Assembly: GCA_028281885.1 (NCBI GenBank)
Contig: JANQJA010000011.1
Location: 1-64,000 of the forward strand
DNA length: 64,000 nucleotides
DNA from: Pseudomonadales bacterium
Lineage (GTDB): Bacteria; Pseudomonadota; Gammaproteobacteria; Pseudomonadales; Azotimanducaceae
Direction: 5' to 3'
Part shown: positions 53,201 through 62,400 of the stretch, in pieces
Numbering within the stretch: position 1 is the stretch's first letter
Layout of the letters: each line of letters opens with the position of its first letter
Notes under the pieces: generated by a model
Database searches by the model: none
Told to the model about the DNA's origin: nothing
The model's input: the letters and a program-made list of their open reading frames with translations, nothing else
Position numbers and translations under genes: made by a program

Positions 53201-53905
53201 CTGGTGGCCGAAAGGACCAAGGCGCTTGAGCGCGAGATTTCGGAGAACAAGGCATTCCAGCGGGATCTGGCGAACTCCCTCAGGGAAAAAGAGCTGCTGT
53301 TAAAAGAGGTCCATCACCGGGTCAAGAACAACATGCAGGTCATCTCCAGCCTGCTGAATATCCAGGCGGAGACAATCGACAACCAGGATTTTGCGAACCT
53401 GTTGGGTGAAAGCCAGCAGCGCATCAAATCCATGGCATTGATTCATGAAAACCTCTATCAATCCGATAACCTGCTCGAGATTGATTTCGAGGATTACATC
53501 AGGATGCTGGCCAATAGTCTGTGCCGGTTCTACACGGTGCCAGGCGTCACTGTGAATCTCGACATCCAGGTCGAAGACGTCAATCTCGATATCGAAACTG
53601 CTGTCCCTTGTGGCCTGATCATTAACGAGCTGATTTCCAATTCGCTCAAGCATGCCTTCCCGAATCGTGAAGGTGTAGCAACAATCTCAGTGAGTTTCCG
53701 TAACCTCGGTTGCCAGTATCGACTGACGATCAGTGATGATGGCATCGGCCTGTCCGAAGATTTCGACCCGGCGGCATCGTCATCGATGGGTATGGAGATT
53801 GTTTCGATTCTTACCCAGCAACTTGACGGTCGGATGAAAATCTCCGGTGTTGAGGGCGCCAGTTTTGAAATCTCGTTCCCGCGTAAGGAGAAGAGTCATG
53901 TCTAG
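50240..53905 (+). CDS. Beta-propeller sensor histidine kinase (Reg_prop, Y_Y_Y, PAS, HWE/HisKA_2)
   Basis: A hybrid-type membrane kinase of 1221 residues. The TTG start at 50240 has AGGA seven bases upstream, and an ATG at 50309 is the alternative. A hydrophobic secretion signal covers residues 24-50. Residues 60-740 hold about a dozen two-component propeller blades (repeated GxxWVGTxxGLxxxD). Residues 757-815 are a Y_Y_Y domain (YMLEGFDRDW, DGIWND), then one membrane helix at about 820-838. PAS follows at about 865-980. The HisKA_2 box EVHHRVKNNMQ has its phospho-His at 1025, and the ATPase N-box is INELISNSLKH. It has no receiver of its own and overlaps a REC gene by eight bases. It probably senses something extracellular, perhaps a product of the adjacent protease. 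Confidence 0.9.
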   Translation: MFDDLLQFYWPHGRRVQQRVGRRMLLSPLHLALLLVVIATAAFTTVVQADAPKLSDRRNLIFDRLSTEHGLSQAGISAIVQDSQGFVWVGTQEGLYQYDGYGFKPYYRMESEAGSLSHDAIWDLLPGEDGSLWVGTDAGLNRYDPTTDRFERHWLIGEGSSVPGSRHEVIHTLYRDSAGVLWVGTGAGLARQVADGSFEHFHYDVNDPSSIGRGSVRAILEDSNGHLWVGTELGGLQQFDRDGGQFQHYTRETGVLRDNYVRALMEDSGQLWVSTFNGGITVLDLASGEVRQISTSDRRSGLRSDRVRALLKDQRGDIWVGTDGGLHLWDREREQFTHYVYDPTDPQSISDNTVFVLFQDIGGVIWVGTFNGVSKWNANIETFPHVRRGSESGEGLSNNSITSFSEMAESIWVGTFGGLNRWNADSGRFDLVLTTADGLPDDRVMSLASRRDELWVGTMSGGVGLFVDGRFVANFRHDEADETTISGDAVSDVLVDSVGRLWFTIWGGGVNRYLDDGRFKRYPDASVEGGEFSDLRAVAIEQAPDGRLWIATDGGGVVILDPVNGQTESLRYQPDNPASLSSDNVISLHYAADTMWVGTRDRGLNAYRQETGSFSHFTKTDGLASDAVYGILDDERGNLWISGGKGLSVLNPLSGEFQRYDATHGLQADDFNSGASLKLADGSFLFGGNNGFNAFDPSHIRGNTYVPEIVITEFSKFNEPFSFDAPIFLSKHIDLAYDDFVIGFEFSAMDFTAPEKNRYQYMLEGFDRDWVDARPGARQVTYTNLDPGDYRFRVRGSNNDGIWNDRGSSISITVNPPMWATWWAYLGYAGLAVIALYQVQRANEQRLRREAEKRYSERLQLYIESLEEATDCVLIADSNKNLMYANNAIFPILGLNAAQSVGRSILALLFAEESDVDLARQGLEREGRWHGEVDRIRDGETVTTEITIASVKDGAQNETAFVCIARDISERKRTQAELEQHRRNLESLVAERTKALEREISENKAFQRDLANSLREKELLLKEVHHRVKNNMQVISSLLNIQAETIDNQDFANLLGESQQRIKSMALIHENLYQSDNLLEIDFEDYIRMLANSLCRFYTVPGVTVNLDIQVEDVNLDIETAVPCGLIINELISNSLKHAFPNREGVATISVSFRNLGCQYRLTISDDGIGLSEDFDPAASSSMGMEIVSILTQQLDGRMKISGVEGASFEISFPRKEKSHV

Positions 53906-56006
53906 TAGTAACCTCCTGATCGTGGAGGATGAGGTATTGGTGGCGATGGATATCAAGTCGCGCCTGACGAAGATGGGATATACAGTCGTCGATGTCGCCT
54001 CCCGAGGTCAGGAAGCCGTGGAAAAGGCGCTGGACCTTCGGCCGGATCTGATCCTGATGGACATCAATTTGAAGGATGATATGGATGGTGTGGATACGGC
54101 GATTCATATCCGCGAACAATATGACGTCCCCATCATTTTCTGTACTGCGTACTCTAACGAAGACACTCTGGAGCGGGCCAAGGTGTCGGAGCCGTATGGA
54201 TATGTGTTGAAGCCGTTTGACAATCGTGAACTCGAGATCAATATCGAGATTGCACTCTACAAGCACAAGGTTGAACGAGATCTTTCCGATACCAGAACGC
54301 GGCTGGATGCGACGCTGGCCCATGTGAGTGACGGCATCATAGCGGCGGACCCTGATGGGGTGATTCACCTGATCAACCCAATGGCGGAGCAGATTACCGG
54401 CTGGCGTCGGCAGGATCTGCAACATGTGACGCTGGACCGCATCATGACGCTGGAGCCCTTCGAGGCCGGTGGAATACAGCTCAGGCCTCATATGCTGGCT
54501 GGCGCCCAGTTCTCGAATGGGCGGTACGTCCGGCAGTATCTTCGCCGGCCGGGTGGCGAACTAAAGCCGATTGAACTGTGTGTTAACAGAATCGAGAATC
54601 ATCGATCAGAACTGATCGTCATTACATTTCGGGATATCAGTCAGCAGTTAGGTTACGAAGAGCAGATCCGGCATAACGCTTTCTTTGACGGCCTGACGGG
54701 TCTGCCCAATCGCGCGCTGTTTTTCGATCGCCTGGAAAATGCACTGAATCACCGCAGTCGCAGTCACGATGCACCCTTTGCCGTGGCTTTTCTCGATCTC
54801 GACAAGTTTGGTGTTGTCAACGAAGGTCTGGGCCATGACTCGGGTGACCGGGTGATTGACGAGGTTGCCCGTCGACTGGAGAGGTCATTGCGACCGGACG
54901 ATACGTTGTCCCGTTTCAGTGGCGACATCTTTGCGATTCTACTGGATCCGGTGGATTCGGTTCGAGGAGCGATAACGGCGGTCAGTCGGATGCAAAAGGC
55001 AATTGAGCAGCCATTCGATCTCGGCGACGTCACGATCAATCTCACTGCGTCTACGGGGATCGTGTTGTACCAGCCGGACTATACCTGCGCCGAAGATATG
55101 ATTAGGGATGCGGATACCGCCTTGCATCGGGCCAAGTCTGAGGTCAGGGGCTCCTGTGCTGTGTTTGACGCTGCCATGTATGAGAGTGCACTAAAGTTCA
55201 TCGATTGTCGTCGAGGAATACAGACCGGACTTGATAATGATGAGTTCGAAGTTCATTACCAACCAATTGTGGATGCCGATACGGAAGAACTGGTCAGCAT
55301 GGAGGCGCTGGTACGTTGGAAGCATCCTGAGCGGGGCTATGTCTCGCCGGTGGAATTCATACCCGTGGCTGAAGAAACCGGACTGATACTGCCATTGGGT
55401 GAATGGGTGTTGGCTACGGTTTGCGAGCAGATAGAGTACTGGCAACGACGCGGACTGGATGCGCCCCGGGTTGCAGTCAATCTTTCCGCACGGCAATTTG
55501 AAGGCGAGGTGCCAAAGCTCGTTGCCAACCTGCTCGAACGCACTGGCATTTCGCCGGAGTCGCTTACCCTCGAGATCACCGAGGGTATCGCCATGAAGAA
55601 CGTTGAACGTAACATTCGTATGCTCAATGAACTGCGCTTTCTTGGTTTGTCCATCAGCATTGATGATTTCGGCACCGGGTATTCATCCCTGGCTTATCTG
55701 AAACGCTTTCCGCTCAATACGCTGAAGATCGACCGCTCTTTCATCAAGGACATCACAACCAATGACGAGGACCGCGAGATCACCCGGGCGATCATTGCCA
55801 TGGGGCAGAATCTGCAACTGAAGGTACTCGCCGAGGGTGTTGAGACTGATGATCAGATTACGCTGCTGAGAGAGAGTGGTTGTGATCTGATTCAGGGTTA
55901 CTATTACAGCAAACCGCTGGGCGCGGCGGCGATGACCTGCTATCTGCAACAGCGGTTGAGGGCCATGACGCGACGCGCGGATATGTCGTTGGCGCCGGCC
56001 GTCTAA
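53898..56006 (+). CDS. REC-PAS-GGDEF-EAL response regulator, predicted c-di-GMP phosphodiesterase
   Basis: A response regulator of 702 residues from the ATG at 53898. REC (1-125) has phosphoacceptor Asp55. PAS lies at about 140-255. The GGDEF domain (about 260-430) has SGDIF at 341-345, so cyclase activity is unlikely. The EAL domain (440-690) keeps EALVRW (469 on), NLSARQF, LEITEG, DDFGTGYSSLAYLKRFP and AEGVET, so it should cleave c-di-GMP. The start lies inside the kinase gene, fixing it as that kinase's partner. The REC domain is closely similar to that of the sigma-54 activator at 43762. Confidence 0.9.
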   Translation: MSSSNLLIVEDEVLVAMDIKSRLTKMGYTVVDVASRGQEAVEKALDLRPDLILMDINLKDDMDGVDTAIHIREQYDVPIIFCTAYSNEDTLERAKVSEPYGYVLKPFDNRELEINIEIALYKHKVERDLSDTRTRLDATLAHVSDGIIAADPDGVIHLINPMAEQITGWRRQDLQHVTLDRIMTLEPFEAGGIQLRPHMLAGAQFSNGRYVRQYLRRPGGELKPIELCVNRIENHRSELIVITFRDISQQLGYEEQIRHNAFFDGLTGLPNRALFFDRLENALNHRSRSHDAPFAVAFLDLDKFGVVNEGLGHDSGDRVIDEVARRLERSLRPDDTLSRFSGDIFAILLDPVDSVRGAITAVSRMQKAIEQPFDLGDVTINLTASTGIVLYQPDYTCAEDMIRDADTALHRAKSEVRGSCAVFDAAMYESALKFIDCRRGIQTGLDNDEFEVHYQPIVDADTEELVSMEALVRWKHPERGYVSPVEFIPVAEETGLILPLGEWVLATVCEQIEYWQRRGLDAPRVAVNLSARQFEGEVPKLVANLLERTGISPESLTLEITEGIAMKNVERNIRMLNELRFLGLSISIDDFGTGYSSLAYLKRFPLNTLKIDRSFIKDITTNDEDREITRAIIAMGQNLQLKVLAEGVETDDQITLLRESGCDLIQGYYYSKPLGAAAMTCYLQQRLRAMTRRADMSLAPAV

Positions 56007-56027
56007 CGGCGTTGCAACCCGACAGGC

Positions 56028-56555
56028 TCAGAGTTCTTTGACGTCGACCCGATCCGGGTAAACTTGCGCCCGTAATGGTTTGAGCTCGAGATAGGCCGGG
56101 CGAAACACCCTGACGTATTCGGCGCTCTTTGGCATCGCGATACGGATGGCGCCGGTACCATCCCAGTCCACTTTCTTCTTGCCGAGATGACTGTACATCG
56201 GGCCTCCGCCCGGCGCCTCAATGCTGTTGTCCGGGTTCAGGATGTCGGGCCACTCTTTCTTATGTGCCGGGAAGGTTGATGGCAACCCCATCGAGACCCG
56301 TGTTTCCGCCTTCTGAAACTCCGATCGGATCACGCGAATTGCATTCTCGTAGGCTGCGTTGACTTTAGACATGTTCGCGGTCTGAACATAGGTGGTATAG
56401 GCGGGCATGGCAATGGCAGACACCACGCCGATGACGGCGATGGTGATCAGCAGTTCAATCAGTGAGAACGCACGATGTGAAAGTGGCAGGGTGCCGTCAG
56501 GGCAATGCTTGCTTCTAGCGTCCAGTCGTCGATCTCTGGTTGGATGATTTTTCAC
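56028..56555 (-). CDS. Type IV prepilin-like protein
   Basis: A pilin-type N-terminus, RAFSLIELLITIAVIGVVSAIAMPAY, is followed by a helix and a soluble domain of about 120 residues. The residue before the cleavage point is Ala in place of the usual Gly, with Phe+1 and Glu+5 kept. Some prepilin peptidases tolerate Ala. The start is unclear: a GTG at 56555 gives 175 residues with a 34-residue polar leader, while an in-frame ATG at 56621 lies deeper in the upstream symporter gene. No other pilus genes are near. It converges with the EAL gene, 21 bases apart. Confidence 0.72.
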   Translation of the reverse strand: MKNHPTRDRRLDARSKHCPDGTLPLSHRAFSLIELLITIAVIGVVSAIAMPAYTTYVQTANMSKVNAAYENAIRVIRSEFQKAETRVSMGLPSTFPAHKKEWPDILNPDNSIEAPGGGPMYSHLGKKKVDWDGTGAIRIAMPKSAEYVRVFRPAYLELKPLRAQVYPDRVDVKEL

Positions 56556-57966
56556 GTGCTGCGGGTACTCCGTCCCCACGTTCAGCAAGTTGTTGTCTGA
56601 TTTTAGCGTGCTCTGGCTCATTCAGCGAGAATCGGGTGAACAGGATGGCGCCAACGATATAGCAGCCTCCCGGAAGCAGGGCGAAAATCGCCTTCATGGC
56701 TGTCTGGGTTGTTTCAGTCTGTTCGATATTGGGTTCGAAGCCAGAGAACTGCAGTACATAGCCGGTGATCACGGCAGTCACCGATGCGGCGCATTTACGA
56801 ACAAAGTTCCAGGCTGCGAAATAGGCCCCTTCCTTGCGTTCTCCGGTCAACATCTCATCGTAGTCGATGACGTCTGCCTTGATGGCGGGCGCAATGACAT
56901 TGCCGCAGCCGCTCGCAAGCCCCAGCAGGAATGCCAGCAGCCAGATCAGCGGAACATGGTTCACTGCGAAGAACAGGCTGATAAAGGCAAATGCATTCAG
57001 GCACAAGGCAAACACCCACAGCTGCTTTTTGCCGAATCGTCGCGCCAGCCTGATCCAGACTGGTGTAAACACGAACTGGGGTACTGTATAGACCAGCAGA
57101 ACCCAGACCATCATGCCTTGCATGCCGATGACGACGTAGTCGAGAAGGTAGGGGACCAGCAGGCCGACGCTGGCGGCGCCGAACATCTCTACGGCGAACA
57201 CAAACAGTAGTAGCCGGGCATGGGCGTTCTTGAAGACATCCTGGAACGACCGAAATGGATTGGTGCCCCCTCGGCCCTGGTAGTCAGTGCGTTCCGGAAT
57301 GAACCGGGTTGACCATAAAACGATCAAAATGACGATAAATCCAGTAAAAATGCTGAGAAAATACGCGAACGTGCGCTTATCTTCCGAATTATCCATGAAA
57401 TACAGCGAGATCAGGCCAAAACAGGAGCCAATCGCGCTGATTAGATGGCTGTAACCGTACAACCGCGTCCGTTCGTGGTAGTTCGGTGTTAATTCGACGC
57501 CAAGTGCACCATGAGGGACGAAGAAGGCGGTGCTGGCAGTTTCGTATGCGAGTAGCGCCACCCCCATCCAAGCGATCAGCCAGATGCCGGTCAGCGCGCC
57601 GGGCGGCGACCAGATCATCATCAGACCTATTCCCATTGGCACCGCAGCAAAGAACATCCAGGCCCGGCGGCGCCCGAGCCGGGAACGAGTTCGGTCTGAC
57701 AGGTAGCCCACCAGGGGGTCGGAAACCGCGTCCCAGAACCGGGAGGCGGCGATGAGCGTGCCGATAGCGGCGGGTGCGATTAACAGCACGTCGGTCGCGA
57801 ACTTCATGAAATAGGTCGCGAACAACAGCCCCATAATGCCGAAGGCGACCTTAGGCAGGGAATAGGTCCAGATTACGCCGGTACTCAGTCGTTCTGCCCC
57901 GGCGATGCCGACGGCATCGCGTGTGAGCGTATTGTCCTTTTGTCTGGGGGGAGAAGTTGCGTTCAC
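56515..57966 (-). CDS. GPH-family (MelB-like) sugar:cation symporter
   Basis: A 12-helix MFS_2 transporter of 483 residues. ASRFWDAVSDPLVGYLSDRTRSRLGRRRAWMF-type sequence near residues 70-102 is the family signature with the cation-site Asp residues (D in FWDAVSDP). ETASTAFFVPHGALGVELT and HERTRLYGY follow as in glycoside-pentoside-hexuronide symporters. The C-terminal 40 residues are polar. No glycosidase is nearby, so the sugar is unknown. The 3' end overlaps the prepilin frame. It is divergent from the RND operon across a 360-base gap. Confidence 0.85.
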   Translation of the reverse strand: MNATSPPRQKDNTLTRDAVGIAGAERLSTGVIWTYSLPKVAFGIMGLLFATYFMKFATDVLLIAPAAIGTLIAASRFWDAVSDPLVGYLSDRTRSRLGRRRAWMFFAAVPMGIGLMMIWSPPGALTGIWLIAWMGVALLAYETASTAFFVPHGALGVELTPNYHERTRLYGYSHLISAIGSCFGLISLYFMDNSEDKRTFAYFLSIFTGFIVILIVLWSTRFIPERTDYQGRGGTNPFRSFQDVFKNAHARLLLFVFAVEMFGAASVGLLVPYLLDYVVIGMQGMMVWVLLVYTVPQFVFTPVWIRLARRFGKKQLWVFALCLNAFAFISLFFAVNHVPLIWLLAFLLGLASGCGNVIAPAIKADVIDYDEMLTGERKEGAYFAAWNFVRKCAASVTAVITGYVLQFSGFEPNIEQTETTQTAMKAIFALLPGGCYIVGAILFTRFSLNEPEHAKIRQQLAERGDGVPAAREKSSNQRSTTGR

Positions 57967-58326
57967 TGCACTCCTGCCGGGAAGGCGTCAACAGTATTAC
58001 GCGCTGGCCTGGCGGGCAGATTGCTGCTTACTTTGAAGATGGCGGTGGGCTGACAAGTCCCATGGGTCGGCAGAACGAAAGCCGCGTATGTTAGCTGTTT
58101 GTCTGAAAGTTGTTCTGATCACTTCTGAACGTCGCAGATTTGTGGGCTTTCGACTCGCTTCGCTTGAAAACGAGGGTTAATCTACCTAAGCTTCGCGGCC
58201 GTAGACTCACCGTAAAACCGCATTGTCAGGTCATTTGCTGAATTGATTCGGCACCGGGTCAATGGCTGCGGACAACTCATCTTTCAGGTGGTTGGCGCCT
58301 GGTTACGGATGCCCTAGGAGAACTCG
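57967..58326. other. Intergenic region between divergent symporter and RND operon
   Basis: These 360 bases hold no convincing gene. The region must contain both divergent promoters. I see no strong inverted repeat, riboswitch block or element end. TAGGAG just before 58327 is the ribosome site of the RND adaptor gene. Confidence 0.5.
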
Positions 58327-59409
58327 TTGACGGACAAGAACCTGATCGCTGGCCTGATCGCACTTGCCATCGTTGCCTGGTTGTTCTCGGGCGCGCTGAG
58401 TGGCGGTCGGGTGATAGCCGAGGAAGGGCCGGATCTGTCGGGTCAGCCGACCTTGCCTCTGGTTCGGGCGATCCAAAGCCAGGCGGAGTCGCGTACTGTC
58501 TATCTGCATGTCCGGGCGCAGACCCAGGCCAACAGGGTGGTTGAACTGCGTTCGGAAGTTCATGGCCGGGTAGATGAGATTCCAGCGCAAAAGGGTACCT
58601 CGGTGATGGCCGGTGATGTTGTCTGTCGAATCGCCGTCGACACACGTCAGGCAGATCTTGAACGGGCGCGGGCAAGCGTCAACAGCGCCGCCCTTGAGCA
58701 CCAGGGTGCACTGGACATGAAGCAGCGCGGTCTGCAGTCGGAAATCGAAACCGCGCGGCTGGCGGCGCAAATGGAAGCGGCGCGGGCGCAGCTGAAAGCG
58801 GCTGAGTTGTCGCTGGCGAAGACAAGGATCGTGGCGCCGTTCAGCGGCACAATCAATGATCAGGCAGTAGAAATCGGTGATTACCTGAGTACCGGCCAGA
58901 TTTGCGCGACGCTAATGGAAATCAAGCCCCTTTTGGTGGTTGGTCAGGTCGCCGAACGTGAGATAAGTCGGGTAACCGTGGGCGAACAGGTTGAGATTCA
59001 GCTTATCAACGGCGAAGTACTTAACGGCACCGTGTCCTATGTTAGCCGATCACCTGATCGCCAAACTCGTGCATTCCCGATCGAGGTCACGGTAGTTGAC
59101 CCTGGCGAGAACGCTCGCGCCGGCCTGTCAGGCGAGATGCGTTTGCCAATGGGGGACGAGATGGCGCATCTGATTTCTCCTGCGTCTTTAGTGTTGAACG
59201 ATGCCGGTGATGTCGGGGTTAGGTTGGTTGACTCAGAAGATACCGTTCGCTTCGTGCCGGTGACGGTTGTCAGTGAGGATCTTGACGGGATCTGGGTGAG
59301 GGGGCTTCCCGCTGCCGCTCGCGTCATCACCGTCGGTCAGGAAGAAGTCTTCGAAGGGCAGACCGTCAGGGTTGAGATCACTCCCCTTGGTAATGTCGTC
59401 AGGTCCTGA
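58327..59409 (+). CDS. RND efflux periplasmic adaptor (membrane fusion protein)
   Basis: An AcrA/MexA-class adaptor of 360 residues from a TTG start with AGGAG six bases upstream. Residues 6-24 are a membrane anchor (no lipobox). The lipoyl half-motifs are VELRSEVHGRVDEIPAQKGTSV-type near 80 and ARIVAPFSGTIN-type near 175. A helical hairpin (residues 115-165) lies between them, rich in Ala, Glu and Gln, and a beta-barrel follows to residue 290. It would bridge the pump encoded three bases downstream to an outer-membrane channel. No TolC-like gene is in the window. Confidence 0.88.
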   Translation: MTDKNLIAGLIALAIVAWLFSGALSGGRVIAEEGPDLSGQPTLPLVRAIQSQAESRTVYLHVRAQTQANRVVELRSEVHGRVDEIPAQKGTSVMAGDVVCRIAVDTRQADLERARASVNSAALEHQGALDMKQRGLQSEIETARLAAQMEAARAQLKAAELSLAKTRIVAPFSGTINDQAVEIGDYLSTGQICATLMEIKPLLVVGQVAEREISRVTVGEQVEIQLINGEVLNGTVSYVSRSPDRQTRAFPIEVTVVDPGENARAGLSGEMRLPMGDEMAHLISPASLVLNDAGDVGVRLVDSEDTVRFVPVTVVSEDLDGIWVRGLPAAARVITVGQEEVFEGQTVRVEITPLGNVVRS

Positions 59410-59412
59410 CCT

Positions 59413-62400
59413 ATGGCCTTCACGACGACCTATGTGTCGACTGCAATTGAACGCTCCAGGACCACGCTGTCGGTTCTGGTAGCGCTGCTGTTGGTTGGCT
59501 GGGTCTCCTATCTCGCTATTCCCGTTGAATCTGCTCCAGACGTCGCAGTACCCATCTTTGTTGTAACTGTCCCCCATGAAGGTATCTCACCTGAGGATGC
59601 GGAACGTTTGCTGTCTCGACCAGTTGAGCTTGAGCTGAAAGCGGTTGAGGGTGTTGAGGAAGTCAATTCCTATTCCCGCGAGGGGTCGGCCGTTGTCGTG
59701 GTGGAATTCGACTATGACCTTGATCCCGATGATGTGCTGATCGATGTGCGTGAGGCTGTCGATCGTGCGCGGGTCAAGATGCCGGACTCGACCGAAGAAC
59801 CTTTCATCGAGGAGGTGGCCGCGGCCGAGTTTCCGATCATCACTGTTTCGCTGGGGGGTGAGCGGGTGCCGGATCGTGTGTTGTACCGCCTTGCACGTGA
59901 CCTCAGGGATGAGCTTGAGTCGATCCCCGAAGTACTTGAGGCGAATCTCAACGGTGACCGGGAGGAACTGCTTGAGGCGGTGATCGACCCGGCGTTGCTT
60001 GAAGCGTATGGCATTACCAATGACGAGCTCGCGACCGCCGTCGCCAGAAACAATCGACTGATTGCGGCCGGCGCGCTGGATACGGGACGGGGTAGTTTCT
60101 CAGTCAAGGTGCCAAGCCTGATTGAAGAGGTCTCGGATGTACTTTCCATCCCTGTCAAGGCAACACCTGATGGCGTGATCACGATTGCTGACGTGACGAC
60201 GTTACGGCGGACCTTCAAGGATGCCACCAATTACACGCGCTCCAATGGTACGCCTGCCGTCGCGGTAGAAGTCTCCAAGCGCAAAGGTGTAAGCCTCGTT
60301 GAGGCGGTAGAGAAGGTCAAGGAAGCCGTTGAGGCTGAAAGGATCTCTTATCCGTCGGAAGTTATTGTCAGCTACATGGCAGACCAGGCGCCGGAGACGA
60401 TCGAGCAGATCAATACGCTCCAGGGAAATATATCCACGGCCATGTTCCTGGTGTTAACGGTAGTTGTCGCGGCCGTTGGTCTTCGATCCGGTCTGCTGGT
60501 CGCAATGGGTATCCCATTCTCTTTCCTGTTTGCGTTCATGATCGTCAACCTGCTCGGCTTCACTTATAACTTTATGGTGATGTTCGGGATGCTGCTGGGG
60601 CTGGGTATGTTGATCGACGGCGCCATCGTGGTGGTGGAACTCGCAGATCGTCGCCTTGCCGAAGGGATTCCGCCGAGGGAAGCCTATAGCTATTCAATTC
60701 GCCGTATGTTCTGGCCGGTTGTGGCGTCCACGGCGACCACGCTGGCGGCGTTTTTGCCGCTGATGTTCTGGCCGGGAGTCACCGGCGGTTTCATGCGGTA
60801 TTTGCCGGTGACAGTGTTTGCAGTGCTGGTGGGATCGCTGCTCTATGCCCTGCTGTTTGCGCCTGTGCTGGGGGCCCTGATCAGCCGCGCGGCAAGCGCT
60901 GAAGAAACGTCAAATGATTTCGTTCAGGTAGACCAGGGCCGGTTTGAACACCTTAGCGGGGTTGTTGGGCTTTATGCGAAGGTGCTGTTGTTTACGACCC
61001 GGCACCCCTTGCTGGTCATTTTTGTCGCACTCATCAGTCTTTATGGCATCATCTGGCTGTATGGAGAAAAAGGAAACGGTACACAGTTTTTTACCGAGGT
61101 TGAACCAACTTTTGGCCAGATCAGCGTCAACGCGAAGGGAAACTACTCGGCGAGCGAACTGCTTGAGATCGTGAAGGATGTTGAGCAGCGTATTCTTAAC
61201 GAAGGCAGGATCAAGAGTGTTTATACTCGTTCCGGCGGAGGTGGCATCAACATCGGTGGCTCTGGAGGTTCTGCTTCAGACCGGATCGGTAGCATGTTCA
61301 TTGAGCTGAGCGACCGGCGGACCCGAGATGACTCGGGATTCGAGGTGCTGGAGGATTTCCGTCATGCGGTCAGCGATGTCCCTGGTGTCCGGGTGGAGGT
61401 CGACGAGCCGGAACAGGGACCGCCGGTGGGCAAGGACATACAGATCCAGCTGGCCGGTACTGACCTGGATCTGCTAACCCAGGAAGCACGAAGAATCCGG
61501 GCTCACCTGGAAGGTATGTCGGACTTGCGTGATGTTGATGACACCACGGCGGTACCGGGTATCGAGTGGGAACTCAGTGTCGACCGTGCCAAGGCCGCTA
61601 TGCTTGGCGCCGATGTCACCAGCGTTGGCACAGCCGTCCAGCTGGTGACCAACGGAGTTCTGGTGGGCAGATACCGTCCCGATGACGTCGATGATGAAGT
61701 CGATATCCGGGTCCGGTATCCGGAGTCTCACAGGGCTATCTCGCGGCTTGACGACCTTCGCGTTTCGACGAATCAAGGCGCCGTACCTATCAGCAGCTTT
61801 GTTGAGCGTAGTCCACAGCGAAAGATCGGGACCATCTTCCGCCAGGATGGCCATCGGATCATGTACGTTCGAGCCAATACCAGAGAAGGTGTGCTGCCCG
61901 ACGATATGGTACAGCAGATTCGGCAGTGGCTGACTGAGAGCGCGGCGATTGATCCGTCAATCAAAGTGGTCTTCCGAGGTGCGAATGAGGAACAGGCGGA
62001 ATCCATTCGATTTGTTGGTACAGCCTTTACGCTCTCGTTGGCGTTGATGGGTATTTTGCTCATCACCCAATTCAACAGCTTCTATCAGTCAACGCTAATT
62101 CTGTCGGCCGTGATCATGTCGACGGTAGGTGTCCTGCTGGGGCTTATCATTCTCGATCAGCCATTTAGCGCCATCATGACGGGTGTCGGCATCGTCGCGC
62201 TCGCCGGCATCATTGTGAATAATAATATTGTGCTGATTGACACATTCAATTATCTGCGTCGGGAAAACCCCGGCTGGAACCTGTCCCGTGTCATTGTGAC
62301 AACCGGCTGCCAGCGACTGCGACCGGTGTTCCTGACCACGTTCACCACAGGCTTTGGCCTGCTTCCCATGGCGAGCGGGGTATCGATTGATCTGATCGGC

